Under the pieces are notes generated by a model. It was not told the DNA's origin, ran no database searches, and was given only the letters and a program-made list of their open reading frames with translations. From contig JAGLJE010000136.1 of the NCBI GenBank assembly GCA_023142645.1, positions 1 through 9,657 of the forward strand: a stretch of DNA of 9,657 bases. The letters are read 5' to 3'. Shown here piece after piece: positions 1 to 7,056 of this stretch (positions are counted from its first letter, which is position 1; each line of letters begins with the position of its first letter). The position numbers and the translations under genes are program-made. The DNA comes from Candidatus Altimarinota bacterium. GTDB lineage: Bacteria > Patescibacteriota > Gracilibacteria > JAHISY01.

Positions 1-74
1 GAGATAATGAAAAAGTTCTCGCGAATCTTGAGAGCTGCAAAAAGTTTGTGACAAAATATTTTCGCTACAAGTAA
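1..74 (+). CDS. 3' end of an unidentified gene (partial)
   Basis: The frame starting at base 3 is open from the window edge to a TAA at 72-74 and gives 23 residues (DNEKVLANLESC..., ending FRYK). The mix of charged and hydrophobic residues and the codon choice resemble topA, and a terminator hairpin follows 30 bases later, which fits the end of a real gene. The other two plus frames hit stops earlier. The fragment is too short to identify a family. It converges on the minus-strand fibronectin III gene. Confidence 0.45.
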   Translation, partial: DNEKVLANLESCKKFVTKYFRYK

Positions 75-100
75 CCCGATTTACCCTCAAGATTTAAATC

Positions 101-133
101 AAAAAAAATACCTCGCTTCGGACGAGGTATTTT
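101..133 (-). terminator. Rho-independent terminator of the fibronectin III gene, possibly bidirectional
   Basis: A perfect 11-bp stem pairs 105-115 with 123-133 around a 7-base loop. Read on the minus strand it ends in an unbroken run of eight U (complement of 101-108), 22 bases after the stop of the minus-strand gene. On the plus strand only four U follow the stem's GC core, so termination of the convergent gene at 1-74 would be weaker. Confidence 0.85.
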
Positions 134-155
134 AAAGATAAAGTGTGGGTAGAAA

Positions 156-776
156 TTATTTTCGAAATCTCCGCCAAAAGTAAGCTCCTGTACCACTCAC
201 AAGTGCAAATACAACCATGGCTGGACCCGATTGCGAAAGGTTCTCTGGATCGACAGTCGGCTCATTGGCTGAAGTGTGCTCACCTTCGTCGAGCAAGCTT
301 ACCAATGCTGAGGGCTCCTCTTCTGGTATTACTTCTTCAGGGAACTCTTCAGGAGGTTCAACACCAACTGGTGCTTCTTCGGGGGCAGGAGCTTCTCCAT
401 CCGCGACTAGTGAAATTTCTTCAGAGTAATTGTAGCTACCAAGATGAGTTCCTGTGGAATCATCCGCCGCCACCGCGAAATAATACATGGTACCCGACAT
501 GAGATCTTCGAGTGTGTACTCGTTTACATTTCCAACCATAATGTTCTCCTCATAGCTTGCACCATCCTCGGAAATGCTTTGAGCTCCATAATAAATCGTG
601 TAACTGTCTGCACCTTCCGCTGAATCCCACGTCAATCTTACTCCGCCGGAAACAGATTCTCCTGCGAAGTTTTCCACATCCGGCAAATACTGATCTTCTG
701 CGAGAGTGAAAGGAGCTGCGAGTGTAAATGCGAGAATGAAACTCGCCAGCACGGAAATGGTTTTTATTTTTTGCAT
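156..776 (-). CDS. secreted fibronectin type III protein with C-terminal sorting-like anchor
   Basis: This is a 206-residue exported protein. Residues 1-26 form a signal peptide (basic QKIK start, hydrophobic core, likely cleavage after TLA at 26). Residues about 31-125 match a fibronectin type III fold: VRLTW near 46-50, a SYTIYY strand at 58-63, then YTLEDLMSGTMYYFAVAA at 87-104. A Pro/Glu-rich linker (about 128-156) and a polar stretch follow. The tail has LSQSG at 180-184, a hydrophobic helix (about 186-200) and the basic end WRRFRK, the layout of a sortase substrate or tail anchor. The likely role is a surface binding or structural protein; the ligand is unknown. There is no Shine-Dalgarno sequence; the ATG follows AAAAA. 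It has its own promoter and terminator, so it is probably monocistronic. The fibronectin III call is from sequence pattern alone. Confidence 0.85.
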   Translation of the reverse strand: MQKIKTISVLASFILAFTLAAPFTLAEDQYLPDVENFAGESVSGGVRLTWDSAEGADSYTIYYGAQSISEDGASYEENIMVGNVNEYTLEDLMSGTMYYFAVAADDSTGTHLGSYNYSEEISLVADGEAPAPEEAPVGVEPPEEFPEEVIPEEEPSALVSLLDEGEHTSANEPTVDPENLSQSGPAMVVFALVSGTGAYFWRRFRK

Positions 777-821
777 TTTTTGGAGGGTTAGTTTTTGATT
801 TTTTAGTTTTAAACCAGTTGT

Positions 822-850
822 ATTTTAGCAAATTTAGTAAAAAAAATCAA
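822..850 (-). promoter_or_regulatory. extended -10 promoter of the fibronectin III gene
   Basis: On the minus strand, TTGATT (850-845) is followed after exactly 17 bases by TAAAAT (827-822), with a TGC directly before the -10 box, an extended -10 element. Predicted transcription start is near 815, giving a leader of about 39 bases. The same TGCTAAAAT nonamer occurs in the promoter of the pilus operon. Confidence 0.65.
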
Positions 851-978
851 GTATTTTATACGCAAATTTTAATATTCATTTCTAATTTTCACCTACCTGT
901 TTTGGAGACTTGTTTCAAATTTTTAATCTCAATTACCAATCGAACAAATTAGCGAAACTAGAGTCAGATTAAATGATT

Positions 979-1007
979 TTGCCAGACTGCTTGTTTTCCA
1001 GTAGTCT
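979..1007 (+). promoter_or_regulatory. possible topA promoter
   Basis: TTGCCA (979-984) and TAGTCT (1002-1007) are 17 bases apart, placing a start near 1014 and a leader of about 16 bases. The -35 box is good. The -10 box keeps only the three most conserved positions (T, A and final T), so this is a weak call. Confidence 0.3.
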
Positions 1008-1029
1008 TCTCCGCGCTTAAAAAATTAAA

Positions 1030-3261
1030 ATGAATAAACTCGTCATCGTCGAATCACCTGCTAAAGCACGGACTATCACGAAATTTCTCGACAAAAAGTT
1101 TACCGTTCGTGCATCAATGGGGCACGTTCGCGATTTGCCGAAATCAAAAATTGGTATCGACCTCGAGACAGGAAGTTTCCTGCCAGAATACATTCTTTCC
1201 CGCGACAAAACGAAAGTGATTTCCGAGTTAAAAAAGTTAGCCGAAAAGGCGGATGACATTATTCTCGCGACTGATGAAGATCGCGAAGGAGAAGCAATCG
1301 CGTGGCACCTTTTAGCTGCGTTGAAAATTAAAAAAGGTGAAAAAAAGATTGAAAGAATCGTGTTTCATGAGATTACAAAATCGGCGATTGAAAACGCACT
1401 CAAAAATCCACGCGAACTCGATCGAAAATTAATTGACGCACAGCAAGCCCGCCGCGTTCTCGATCGGCTCGTTGGGTACGAACTGTCGCCGTTGCTTTGG
1501 AAAAAAATCCGGTATGGACTTTCTGCCGGGCGGGTGCAATCAGTCGCGGTTCGACTAATTGTTGAGAGGGAGCGAGAAATTGAAAAATTCAAGCCGGAAG
1601 AATATTGGAGCATCGCTGCAAATCTCGAGACACCGCGCGATGCTGAATTTTCTGCAGAACTCTCGAAAATCGATTCCAAAAAAGCGGAAGTCCACTCGAA
1701 AAATGAAGCGGAGAAAATTGAGATGGATTTGAAAAACGCGGAGTGGCAAGTACAAAAAGTTGAAAAAAAAGAGAGACTGCGGCGACCGGCTCCGCCTTTC
1801 ATCACCTCGACGCTACAAGCCGAAGCGGCGCGGAAACTTGGATTCAGTGTGAAGAAGACGATGATGCTCGCGCAACGATTATATGAGGGAAGTGATGCAG
1901 AGGAGGGTTTGATTACTTACATGCGTACAGACTCCACGAATATTGCAAGTTCGGCGGTAACAAAAGCCCGTTCCGTGATTACAAGAAAATTCGGAAAAGA
2001 ATTCGTACCCGAAAAATCTCGCGCGTTCACGAAAAAAACTAAGGGGGCACAAGAAGCTCACGAGGCAATTCGTCCAACTGATTCCGCACGATTTCCCGAA
2101 TTATTGAAAGATTCTCTCGAAAAAGACGTATTCCGACTGTACGAATTAATTTGGCAGCGGTTTCTCGCATGTCAAATGTCAGACGCACTGCTCGATCAGA
2201 CCGGCGTGGACATTACCGCGAAAGATTACATTTTTCGCGCGACGGGACAAATCGTAAAATTCGCTGGTTGGCTTGCAATTTATTCGCGCGGTTATGATTC
2301 GAAAGAAGAGGAGGCGAAGGATTCCGAAAGACTACTGCCCGAAATTATCGAGAATGAAATTCTCAAATTGCTTGAACTAAAAAGCGAGCAGCATTTCACG
2401 AAACCGCCAGCACGATACACCGAAGCTACGCTTGTCAAAAAATTAGAAAGTGAGGGCATCGGTCGACCATCGACATATGCTCCAACGATTTCGACAGTTC
2501 AAAATCGTGGCTACATTGAAAAAGTTGACCGCTCTCTGAAACCGACAGACACGGGTTGCGTCGTGAACGATTTTCTCGTGAAACATTTTCCGAAAATTGT
2601 CGATTACAAATTCACTGCAGGAATGGAGGGACAGCTTGATGAGGTCGCGGGGGGAAAATTAAAATGGAACGAGGTCATCGGGAGTTTTTATAAACCGTTT
2701 CATGCTGAAATAGAAACGAAAACCGAGACGATTAAAAAAGAGGATGTCGTAAACGAGGCTACGGACGAGGTGTGCGATAAATGTGGGAAGCCGATGGTGG
2801 TGAAACTTGGTCGATTCGGAAAATTTCTCTCCTGCTCCGGTTACCCTGATTGCAAAAATGCGAAACCTCTCGACAAAAAACAGGAGGCGGCTGAGACTGA
2901 ATTAAGCGCAAAAATCGCCGGTAAAAAATGTCCGGATTGCGGTAAAGATTTAACGGTAAAGCGGGGACGATTCGGAATGTTTGTTGGTTGCAGCGGTTAT
3001 CCTGACTGCAAATTTATTGAAAAAAAAATGAATTCCACCGGCATCAAATGTCCGGATTGCGGAAAGGGAGAGCTCACCGAAAAGTTCGCGCGAAAAACAA
3101 AGAAGAAGTTTTGGGGCTGCAATGCTTACCCGAAATGCAAATTCGCGTCATGGGACGAACCGCAAAAACAAGCGTGCGAGTGCGGGGGAGTGGTTGTCCT
3201 CAAACGCGGGAAGCAGGAAAAATTAATTTGCTTAAAATGCGGAAAAGAACGAAAACTTTAA
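1030..3261 (+). CDS. topA: DNA topoisomerase I (type IA)
   Basis: Relaxes negatively supercoiled DNA by cutting one strand through a 5'-phosphotyrosine link; it works on the chromosome with Mg2+. It has 743 residues, somewhat shorter than the E. coli enzyme. The Toprim domain spans about 1-115, with Glu8 in VESPAKA and the acidic motif DEDRE at 82-86. The catalytic tyrosine is Tyr297 in TYMRTDST, followed by HEAIRPT (344-350) and the RYTEATLVKKLE block (462-473) with EGIGRPSTYA. The C-terminal tail carries four zinc-ribbon-like cysteine sets: Cys582/585/602/608, 634/637/654/660, 674/677/697/703, and a variant C-x-C with C-x-x-C at 716/718/734/737. All catalytic residues are present, so the enzyme should be active. 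The start is the first ATG after the leader and begins with the family's usual KLVIVESPAKA. No Shine-Dalgarno sequence is present, only an A-rich stretch. It is monocistronic, with a terminator 24 bases after the stop. Confidence 0.98.
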   Translation: MNKLVIVESPAKARTITKFLDKKFTVRASMGHVRDLPKSKIGIDLETGSFLPEYILSRDKTKVISELKKLAEKADDIILATDEDREGEAIAWHLLAALKIKKGEKKIERIVFHEITKSAIENALKNPRELDRKLIDAQQARRVLDRLVGYELSPLLWKKIRYGLSAGRVQSVAVRLIVEREREIEKFKPEEYWSIAANLETPRDAEFSAELSKIDSKKAEVHSKNEAEKIEMDLKNAEWQVQKVEKKERLRRPAPPFITSTLQAEAARKLGFSVKKTMMLAQRLYEGSDAEEGLITYMRTDSTNIASSAVTKARSVITRKFGKEFVPEKSRAFTKKTKGAQEAHEAIRPTDSARFPELLKDSLEKDVFRLYELIWQRFLACQMSDALLDQTGVDITAKDYIFRATGQIVKFAGWLAIYSRGYDSKEEEAKDSERLLPEIIENEILKLLELKSEQHFTKPPARYTEATLVKKLESEGIGRPSTYAPTISTVQNRGYIEKVDRSLKPTDTGCVVNDFLVKHFPKIVDYKFTAGMEGQLDEVAGGKLKWNEVIGSFYKPFHAEIETKTETIKKEDVVNEATDEVCDKCGKPMVVKLGRFGKFLSCSGYPDCKNAKPLDKKQEAAETELSAKIAGKKCPDCGKDLTVKRGRFGMFVGCSGYPDCKFIEKKMNSTGIKCPDCGKGELTEKFARKTKKKFWGCNAYPKCKFASWDEPQKQACECGGVVVLKRGKQEKLICLKCGKERKL

Positions 3262-3284
3262 AATTAGAATGCAGAATGAACTTT

Positions 3285-3342
3285 TGCATGTCATCTGAAG
3301 TATTTCAGCGAAGTAAATATGAATTATCAGACATGCATTTTT
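3285..3342 (+). terminator. topA terminator, long bulged stem
   Basis: TGCATGT (3285-3291) pairs with ACATGCA (3331-3337), and after a 3-base bulge CTGA (3295-3298) pairs with TCAG (3327-3330). This makes 11 bp followed directly by TTTTTATT. The 28-base loop can fold again (TATTT with AAATA). It starts 24 bases after the topA stop. The stem is AT-richer and more irregular than a classical terminator, and it has no U-run on the minus strand, so it would serve topA only. Confidence 0.6.
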
Positions 3343-3388
3343 ATTAAATTCTAGATACACGCCTATTATGTAATGTAATAAAAATCGA

Positions 3389-3655
3389 TTATTTCTCTGC
3401 TTTACAGATATTATTTTCACAGATTGCTTCCACAGCGCCACAAACTTTATAACAAGATGCGTCTAGTGCTTCAGCGGCAGAAATTTCAATTTCATCACGA
3501 TGTTTTTTGTTGATTGCGATAAAAATGCAACATCCTCTGGCTATCAATACACAATCGTCATTCGTTTTACACTTATAAAAGTTTGTAGTATGTTGAGCGC
3601 ACCCAGTTAAAAACAAACAAAGGCTAATTAAAGTTAATAAAATCGTTTTTTTCAT
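3389..3655 (-). CDS. small Cys-rich lipoprotein
   Basis: This is an 88-residue protein with a lipoprotein signal: basic MKK, a hydrophobic stretch, then the lipobox LTGC with Cys19 as the lipid-modified residue. The mature part has eight further cysteines (29, 35, 42, 43, 68, 72, 79, 84), enough for four disulfides. The pattern C-x5-C (CKTNDDC), GCC, an INKK segment and a final C-x4-C resembles small secreted proteins with a CxTDxDCV...GCC...INK pattern that I recall from many bacteria; their function is unknown. It would sit on the outer face of the cytoplasmic membrane. It is the last gene of the pilus block, 52 bases after pilC, and could be cotranscribed or use a weak promoter at 3664-3692. 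No Shine-Dalgarno sequence precedes the ATG, and I see no terminator after it on this strand. The gene call is firm; a pilus role is only suggested by position. Confidence 0.8.
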   Translation of the reverse strand: MKKTILLTLISLCLFLTGCAQHTTNFYKCKTNDDCVLIARGCCIFIAINKKHRDEIEISAAEALDASCYKVCGAVEAICENNICKAEK

Positions 3656-3663
3656 GGATTTTC

Positions 3664-3692
3664 ATTATTTCACATAACTTATGCTTTCACAA
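3664..3692 (-). promoter_or_regulatory. possible internal promoter for the lipoprotein gene
   Basis: On the minus strand, TTGTGA (3692-3687) and AATAAT (3669-3664) are 17 bases apart. The implied start falls within a few bases of the ATG at 3655, so the transcript would be nearly leaderless. The -10 matches five of six consensus bases and the -35 four of six. In AT-rich DNA this could be chance. Confidence 0.22.
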
Positions 3693-3711
3693 TACTTTCA
3701 CAAACTTTCAC
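3684..3711 (-). repeat. three phased GTGAAAG direct repeats
   Basis: The minus strand carries three exact copies of GTGAAAG (plus-strand CTTTCAC at 3684-3690, 3695-3701 and 3705-3711), at steps of 11 and 10 bases, about one helix turn. A related GTGAAA lies at 3668-3673. The first copy in transcription order overlaps the pilC stop codon. The arrangement could be a protein-binding site ahead of the lipoprotein gene or a low-complexity accident. Confidence 0.5.
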
Positions 3712-5042
3712 GCTTTTGCAGCGATATCAGAAATATCCATAATCGGTTGCATAATCGCAGCTACGAGTCCAGCCACGAGAGTTCCAATTACTACGATAAT
3801 TACTGGCTCCATAATTGTGGAAAGATTCTTCACAAAAATTTCAACCTCCTCGTCATAAAATGTCGCCACCTTTTCCGTCACACTGCCAAGCTGCGCAGTT
3901 TGTTCTCCGACAGCAATCATACTCACTACGAGGTCGGGGAAGAGCGGATCGTTATTGATACTCTTGTGAATCGGTATGCCCTTCTCTACATCCGCCTTCA
4001 CCTCAAGTAGTCGTAAACGGTAAACTTCATTTCCGACCGCATTTGCGGTAATTTCCAGCGTGCGGATAATTGCCACTCCCGAACTCGAAAGTAGAGCGAG
4101 CTGCCGCGCAAAAGAAGCAAGCGCGGCTTTTTGATTCAATTGCCCAAAAATCGGAAGATGCAGCATTAGCCAGTCCCAATTTACTTTTCCGGTCGTAGTT
4201 TTTTTCCAATAATTCACGAAAGCAACTATTCCCACCATCATGAAAATAAGCATCAACCAATTCGGAAGAATAAAAGTATAACCAATAAACCAATTTGAAG
4301 CATTCACGAGTATTTTCGTGGAGGTGGGCAATTCAGCACCCGCACCTTCAAAAAGCTCACCGAGCTTTGGAATCACCATGGTCATCACGAGAAAAATCGC
4401 GCCGAGGAGAACAGTAAGCACCACCAACGGATAAATCATTGCAGAGTGAATTTTTTTCAAAATACCGGCTGATTTTTCTGTTTCGGCAGCGAGATTTACA
4501 AGAGTCTTATTTAATTGTCCGGAAGCCTCACCCGCCGCGATCATCCCAATTTCAGCTTCTGTAAAGATTTCACTGTAATCTGCCAGTGCATCCGAAAAAC
4601 GGCTACCCATTTCTACTTTCTGAGCTACATCATCAAGCACCAGTTTTAATTTTGGATTTTCGCTTTGCTTACCCAGAATTTTGAGTGCTTTCACAATCGA
4701 AAGCCCCGCGTTTATCATCACTGCGAGAAGTCGAAAAACCACCGCCTTATCTTTTGGCTTAACTTTAGTATGAACAGCAAGATATTCATTAATCGAATTA
4801 ATGATCCCCTTTGCAAACTGTAATCTGGTGGTGAAAACTTTTTCATCGTTATTTTTTTCCACCACAGAGGAACCCTGTCGGGGCGTTACTGCTTTTTGTT
4901 TCCCGTCAGTTTGCTCGAGACTAACTACATTCAAGTGCTGTTCGTTAAAAAGCTTATCAGCAGCATCTAACTTGCTGACAGAGCTGATCGTGCCGGTAAT
5001 TTCTTTGCCCTTTTTGTCACGGGCAGTGTAGTTGAATTGCAT
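3708..5042 (-). CDS. pilC: type IV pilus / type II secretion inner-membrane platform protein PilC
   Basis: This polytopic protein in the cytoplasmic membrane couples the assembly ATPase to pilin insertion. With the ATG at 5042 it has 444 residues, slightly longer than usual (about 400). It opens with the family's FNYTARDKKGK...GTI segment, then a charged linker (about 48-95). Two T2SS_F domains follow (about 100-224 and 308-434), each with its conserved helix motif: GEASGQL at 171-177 and GEQTAQL at 379-385. Membrane segments lie near 202-224, 252-276 and 411-434. An in-frame ATG at 5099 would add 19 basic residues inside pilB; I reject it because MQFNYTARD is the normal family start and begins 10 bases after the pilB stop. 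No Shine-Dalgarno sequence is seen. The stop is TGA at the expected length, which argues against a recoded UGA. Confidence in the family is very high; pilus versus secretion use is inferred from the PilN/PilO-like neighbours. Confidence 0.96.
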   Translation of the reverse strand: MQFNYTARDKKGKEITGTISSVSKLDAADKLFNEQHLNVVSLEQTDGKQKAVTPRQGSSVVEKNNDEKVFTTRLQFAKGIINSINEYLAVHTKVKPKDKAVVFRLLAVMINAGLSIVKALKILGKQSENPKLKLVLDDVAQKVEMGSRFSDALADYSEIFTEAEIGMIAAGEASGQLNKTLVNLAAETEKSAGILKKIHSAMIYPLVVLTVLLGAIFLVMTMVIPKLGELFEGAGAELPTSTKILVNASNWFIGYTFILPNWLMLIFMMVGIVAFVNYWKKTTTGKVNWDWLMLHLPIFGQLNQKAALASFARQLALLSSSGVAIIRTLEITANAVGNEVYRLRLLEVKADVEKGIPIHKSINNDPLFPDLVVSMIAVGEQTAQLGSVTEKVATFYDEEVEIFVKNLSTIMEPVIIVVIGTLVAGLVAAIMQPIMDISDIAAKA

Positions 5043-5052
5043 TTTTGAAGGA

Positions 5053-6354
5053 TTATTTATTAGAAATTTTTTCAATCTCCGAATTTTCTTCATACTCAAT
5101 TTCTTCTTCAGTTGAGCGAGCTACCGAGTAAACTTCTTCAGGAGTAGTGATTCCGGCGAGAATTTTTTCGATTCCATCATGCTCGAGAGTTTTCATTCCT
5201 TCCGCAATCGCCTGTTTTTCGATTTCGAGCGGAGTACCATTTTTGAGAATCAAATCTTTAAGCTGATTACTCATCTCAAGAACTTCGTAGAGACCGATAC
5301 GACCTTTGTATCCCGTATTTCCGCAAGCTTCACAACCTTCGCCTCTGTAAGTTTTCAATAGAATATTCTTCCCCTCAAGCCCCAATTTTTTTTGCTGCAC
5401 CGGGTTCATCGTGCTGATCGCATTATGAAGCTTCTTTTCGGTCACAGGAGTGAGCTCAACTTCCTTTTTGCATTTCTCGCAGATTTTCCTCACTAACCTT
5501 TGCGCGATAATCGCGTTCACTGTGGCAGTAATGAGAAAGGCCGGTACTTCCATATCGAGCAAACGGGTGATTGTCGATACGGCGGAATTAGTATGAATCG
5601 TAGAGAGTACGAGGTGTCCGGTAAGAGCAGCTTCGATTGCCACTTCAATCGTTTCACGATCGCGAATCTCACCTACCATCATAATATCAGGATCTTGCCG
5701 CAATCCAGTTCGCAATCCGAAAGCAAAAGTATAATCAATCGCCGGATGAACTTGACTTTGATTTAATCCATCCATTTGGATTTCTACCGGATCCTCTATG
5801 GTCATTATATTAACCTCGGGAGTGTTTAAAATGTGAAGGCATGAATATAGAGTTGTGGTTTTTCCGCTACCGGTCGGTCCAGTCGTGAGGATGATTCCAT
5901 TCGGAACGGCGATCGCCTTTTTTATGATTTTAAGATTATGGGGATCAATGCCAAGTTCCCCGAGTTTTGGAATTTTACGACTGCGATCCTGCAATCTCAT
6001 CACGATTTTTTCGCCGTGGACTGTTGGAAGAGTTGAAAGTCGGAGATCGAGCTCCCGACCTTCCAGAGTATCAACTTGCACACGACCATCTTGCGGAATC
6101 CGACTTTCATCGATTTTAAGGTTGCCCATTATTTTGATCCGGCTCACGATAGCAGAATGCAGCGAAGGCGGATATTCCACAATCTGCCGGAGAATACCAT
6201 CGACACGAAAGCGAATGCGAACCGTGTATTCCGACGGCTCGATATGAATGTCCGAGCTTTCAATATCGATTGCACAGTTGATGACATACTCCGTAATTTG
6301 CGGTACATCGCTAGCGATAATTGCGTTCTGAAGTTCGACAATTTTATCGGTCAT
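5053..6354 (-). CDS. pilB: type IV pilus assembly ATPase PilB (GspE family), short form
   Basis: A cytoplasmic hexameric ATPase that drives pilin polymerisation with PilC. It has 433 residues against about 560 for typical PilB. The second N-terminal domain is present (SDIHIEP at 34-40), followed by the RecA-like core: Walker A GPTGSGKT (159-166), Asp box TIEDPVE (185-191), Walker B region DPDIMMVGEIRD (222-233 approx.) and His box TGHLVLSTIHTN (245-256). A tetracysteine zinc site (Cys292/295 and 341/344) marks an extension ATPase rather than the retraction ATPase PilT. The usual first N-terminal (MshEN-like) domain is missing. A TAA stands directly before the ATG in frame and the pilO-like gene ends 36 bases upstream, so there is no room for it. 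A low-complexity acidic tail follows residue 413. The leader lacks a Shine-Dalgarno sequence. ATPase function should be intact. Confidence 0.96.
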   Translation of the reverse strand: MTDKIVELQNAIIASDVPQITEYVINCAIDIESSDIHIEPSEYTVRIRFRVDGILRQIVEYPPSLHSAIVSRIKIMGNLKIDESRIPQDGRVQVDTLEGRELDLRLSTLPTVHGEKIVMRLQDRSRKIPKLGELGIDPHNLKIIKKAIAVPNGIILTTGPTGSGKTTTLYSCLHILNTPEVNIMTIEDPVEIQMDGLNQSQVHPAIDYTFAFGLRTGLRQDPDIMMVGEIRDRETIEVAIEAALTGHLVLSTIHTNSAVSTITRLLDMEVPAFLITATVNAIIAQRLVRKICEKCKKEVELTPVTEKKLHNAISTMNPVQQKKLGLEGKNILLKTYRGEGCEACGNTGYKGRIGLYEVLEMSNQLKDLILKNGTPLEIEKQAIAEGMKTLEHDGIEKILAGITTPEEVYSVARSTEEEIEYEENSEIEKISNK

Positions 6355-6390
6355 TTAATTTTTGTTTTACTACTACCGAAATTTTTCAAT

Positions 6391-7038
6391 TTAATTGCTT
6401 GCAGCAATTTTTTCCAAAGATGGAAGATTGTAAGCATTTACTGTGATGTCGATAGTAATTTCTTTCATTATTTCTGTTTTACTACCACGATCTTTAATTT
6501 TCATGTTCACATCTTTCACGTCAAGTAGACGAGTGGCTTCATCATCAACGGTAATATTGCCAGTCTTTTCAAAGTAACGAAGAAAAGCCATTAATTTCTC
6601 TTTCGTTCCAAGAAGCCTGATTTTAATTGGCAAGATAAGATAATCCATGTCTTTCACCAAAGAAGTTTTACCAAAATTTACCATTTCTAAAATAAGCGAT
6701 TCATTACCACCAGCTAGCTCGTTGGCTTTTTTTTCCAACTCACGGATAATTTTAGTTTCCTCTGCTCTTTCTGGAAGAATCGTTGAAATTATTCTCTGAT
6801 TAGTTTTCGCACGAAGATTATATTCTGCCTTTAAAATACGATATTGATCGCGCTCTGATTCAAGCTCGAGCTCACTGTCAACAGTTTGTTTATCAACCTC
6901 AAGAATTTTCGCGCGGACTTCAATAAGCTTTTGATAATTTGGCCAAATTATAAAAATCGCGGCAAGCACTGCGATTATCACGGTAAGACCGAAACGAATG
7001 TTAGCTCCTTGACGCAATCGGGAAGTGTATTTTGTCAT
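6391..7038 (-). CDS. pilO: PilO-like type IV pilus alignment protein
   Basis: A 215-residue bitopic membrane protein, close to the usual PilO length of about 200. A basic N-terminus (TKYTSRLRQ) is followed by one membrane helix (about 14-33), then a long charged coiled coil (about 36-80). A ferredoxin-like domain comes next, recognisable from TILPERAEETKIIRELEKKANE (86-107, family motif LP..E...LI) and the strand-helix segment LPIKIRLLGTKEKLMAFLRYFEK (136-158). In known systems PilO pairs with PilN outside the membrane and links the cytoplasmic motor to the growing fibre. It lies 18 bases after the PilN-like gene and 36 before pilB, in the classical N-O order. The start ATG has an A/T-rich leader without a Shine-Dalgarno sequence. 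The assignment rests on topology, the short motifs and context; GspM is the main alternative. Confidence 0.8.
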   Translation of the reverse strand: MTKYTSRLRQGANIRFGLTVIIAVLAAIFIIWPNYQKLIEVRAKILEVDKQTVDSELELESERDQYRILKAEYNLRAKTNQRIISTILPERAEETKIIRELEKKANELAGGNESLILEMVNFGKTSLVKDMDYLILPIKIRLLGTKEKLMAFLRYFEKTGNITVDDEATRLLDVKDVNMKIKDRGSKTEIMKEITIDITVNAYNLPSLEKIAASN

Positions 7039-7056
7039 TTGAAAAAAGTTATAAAT

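Noticed and set aside
1365..1805. 146-codon minus-strand open frame inside topA
   Set aside because: Antisense to highly conserved topoisomerase sequence and Ser/Arg-rich low-complexity, typical of a shadow frame.
3684..3711. CRISPR-like array from the GTGAAAG copies
   Set aside because: The units are 7 bases with 3-4 base gaps, far too short for repeats and spacers.
5043..5099. PilC start at the upstream ATG (adds 19 residues)
   Set aside because: It would overlap the end of pilB by 47 bases, and the extra basic residues come before the normal family start MQFNYTARD at 5042.
5855..6247. 130-codon plus-strand open frame inside pilB
   Set aside because: It lies entirely antisense to the conserved ATPase core, has no recognisable domain, and is a codon-bias shadow.
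5053..6354. Retraction ATPase PilT instead of PilB
   Set aside because: The tetracysteine zinc site (Cys292/295/341/344) and SDIHIEP N-terminal segment fit the extension ATPase family; PilT lacks the zinc site.
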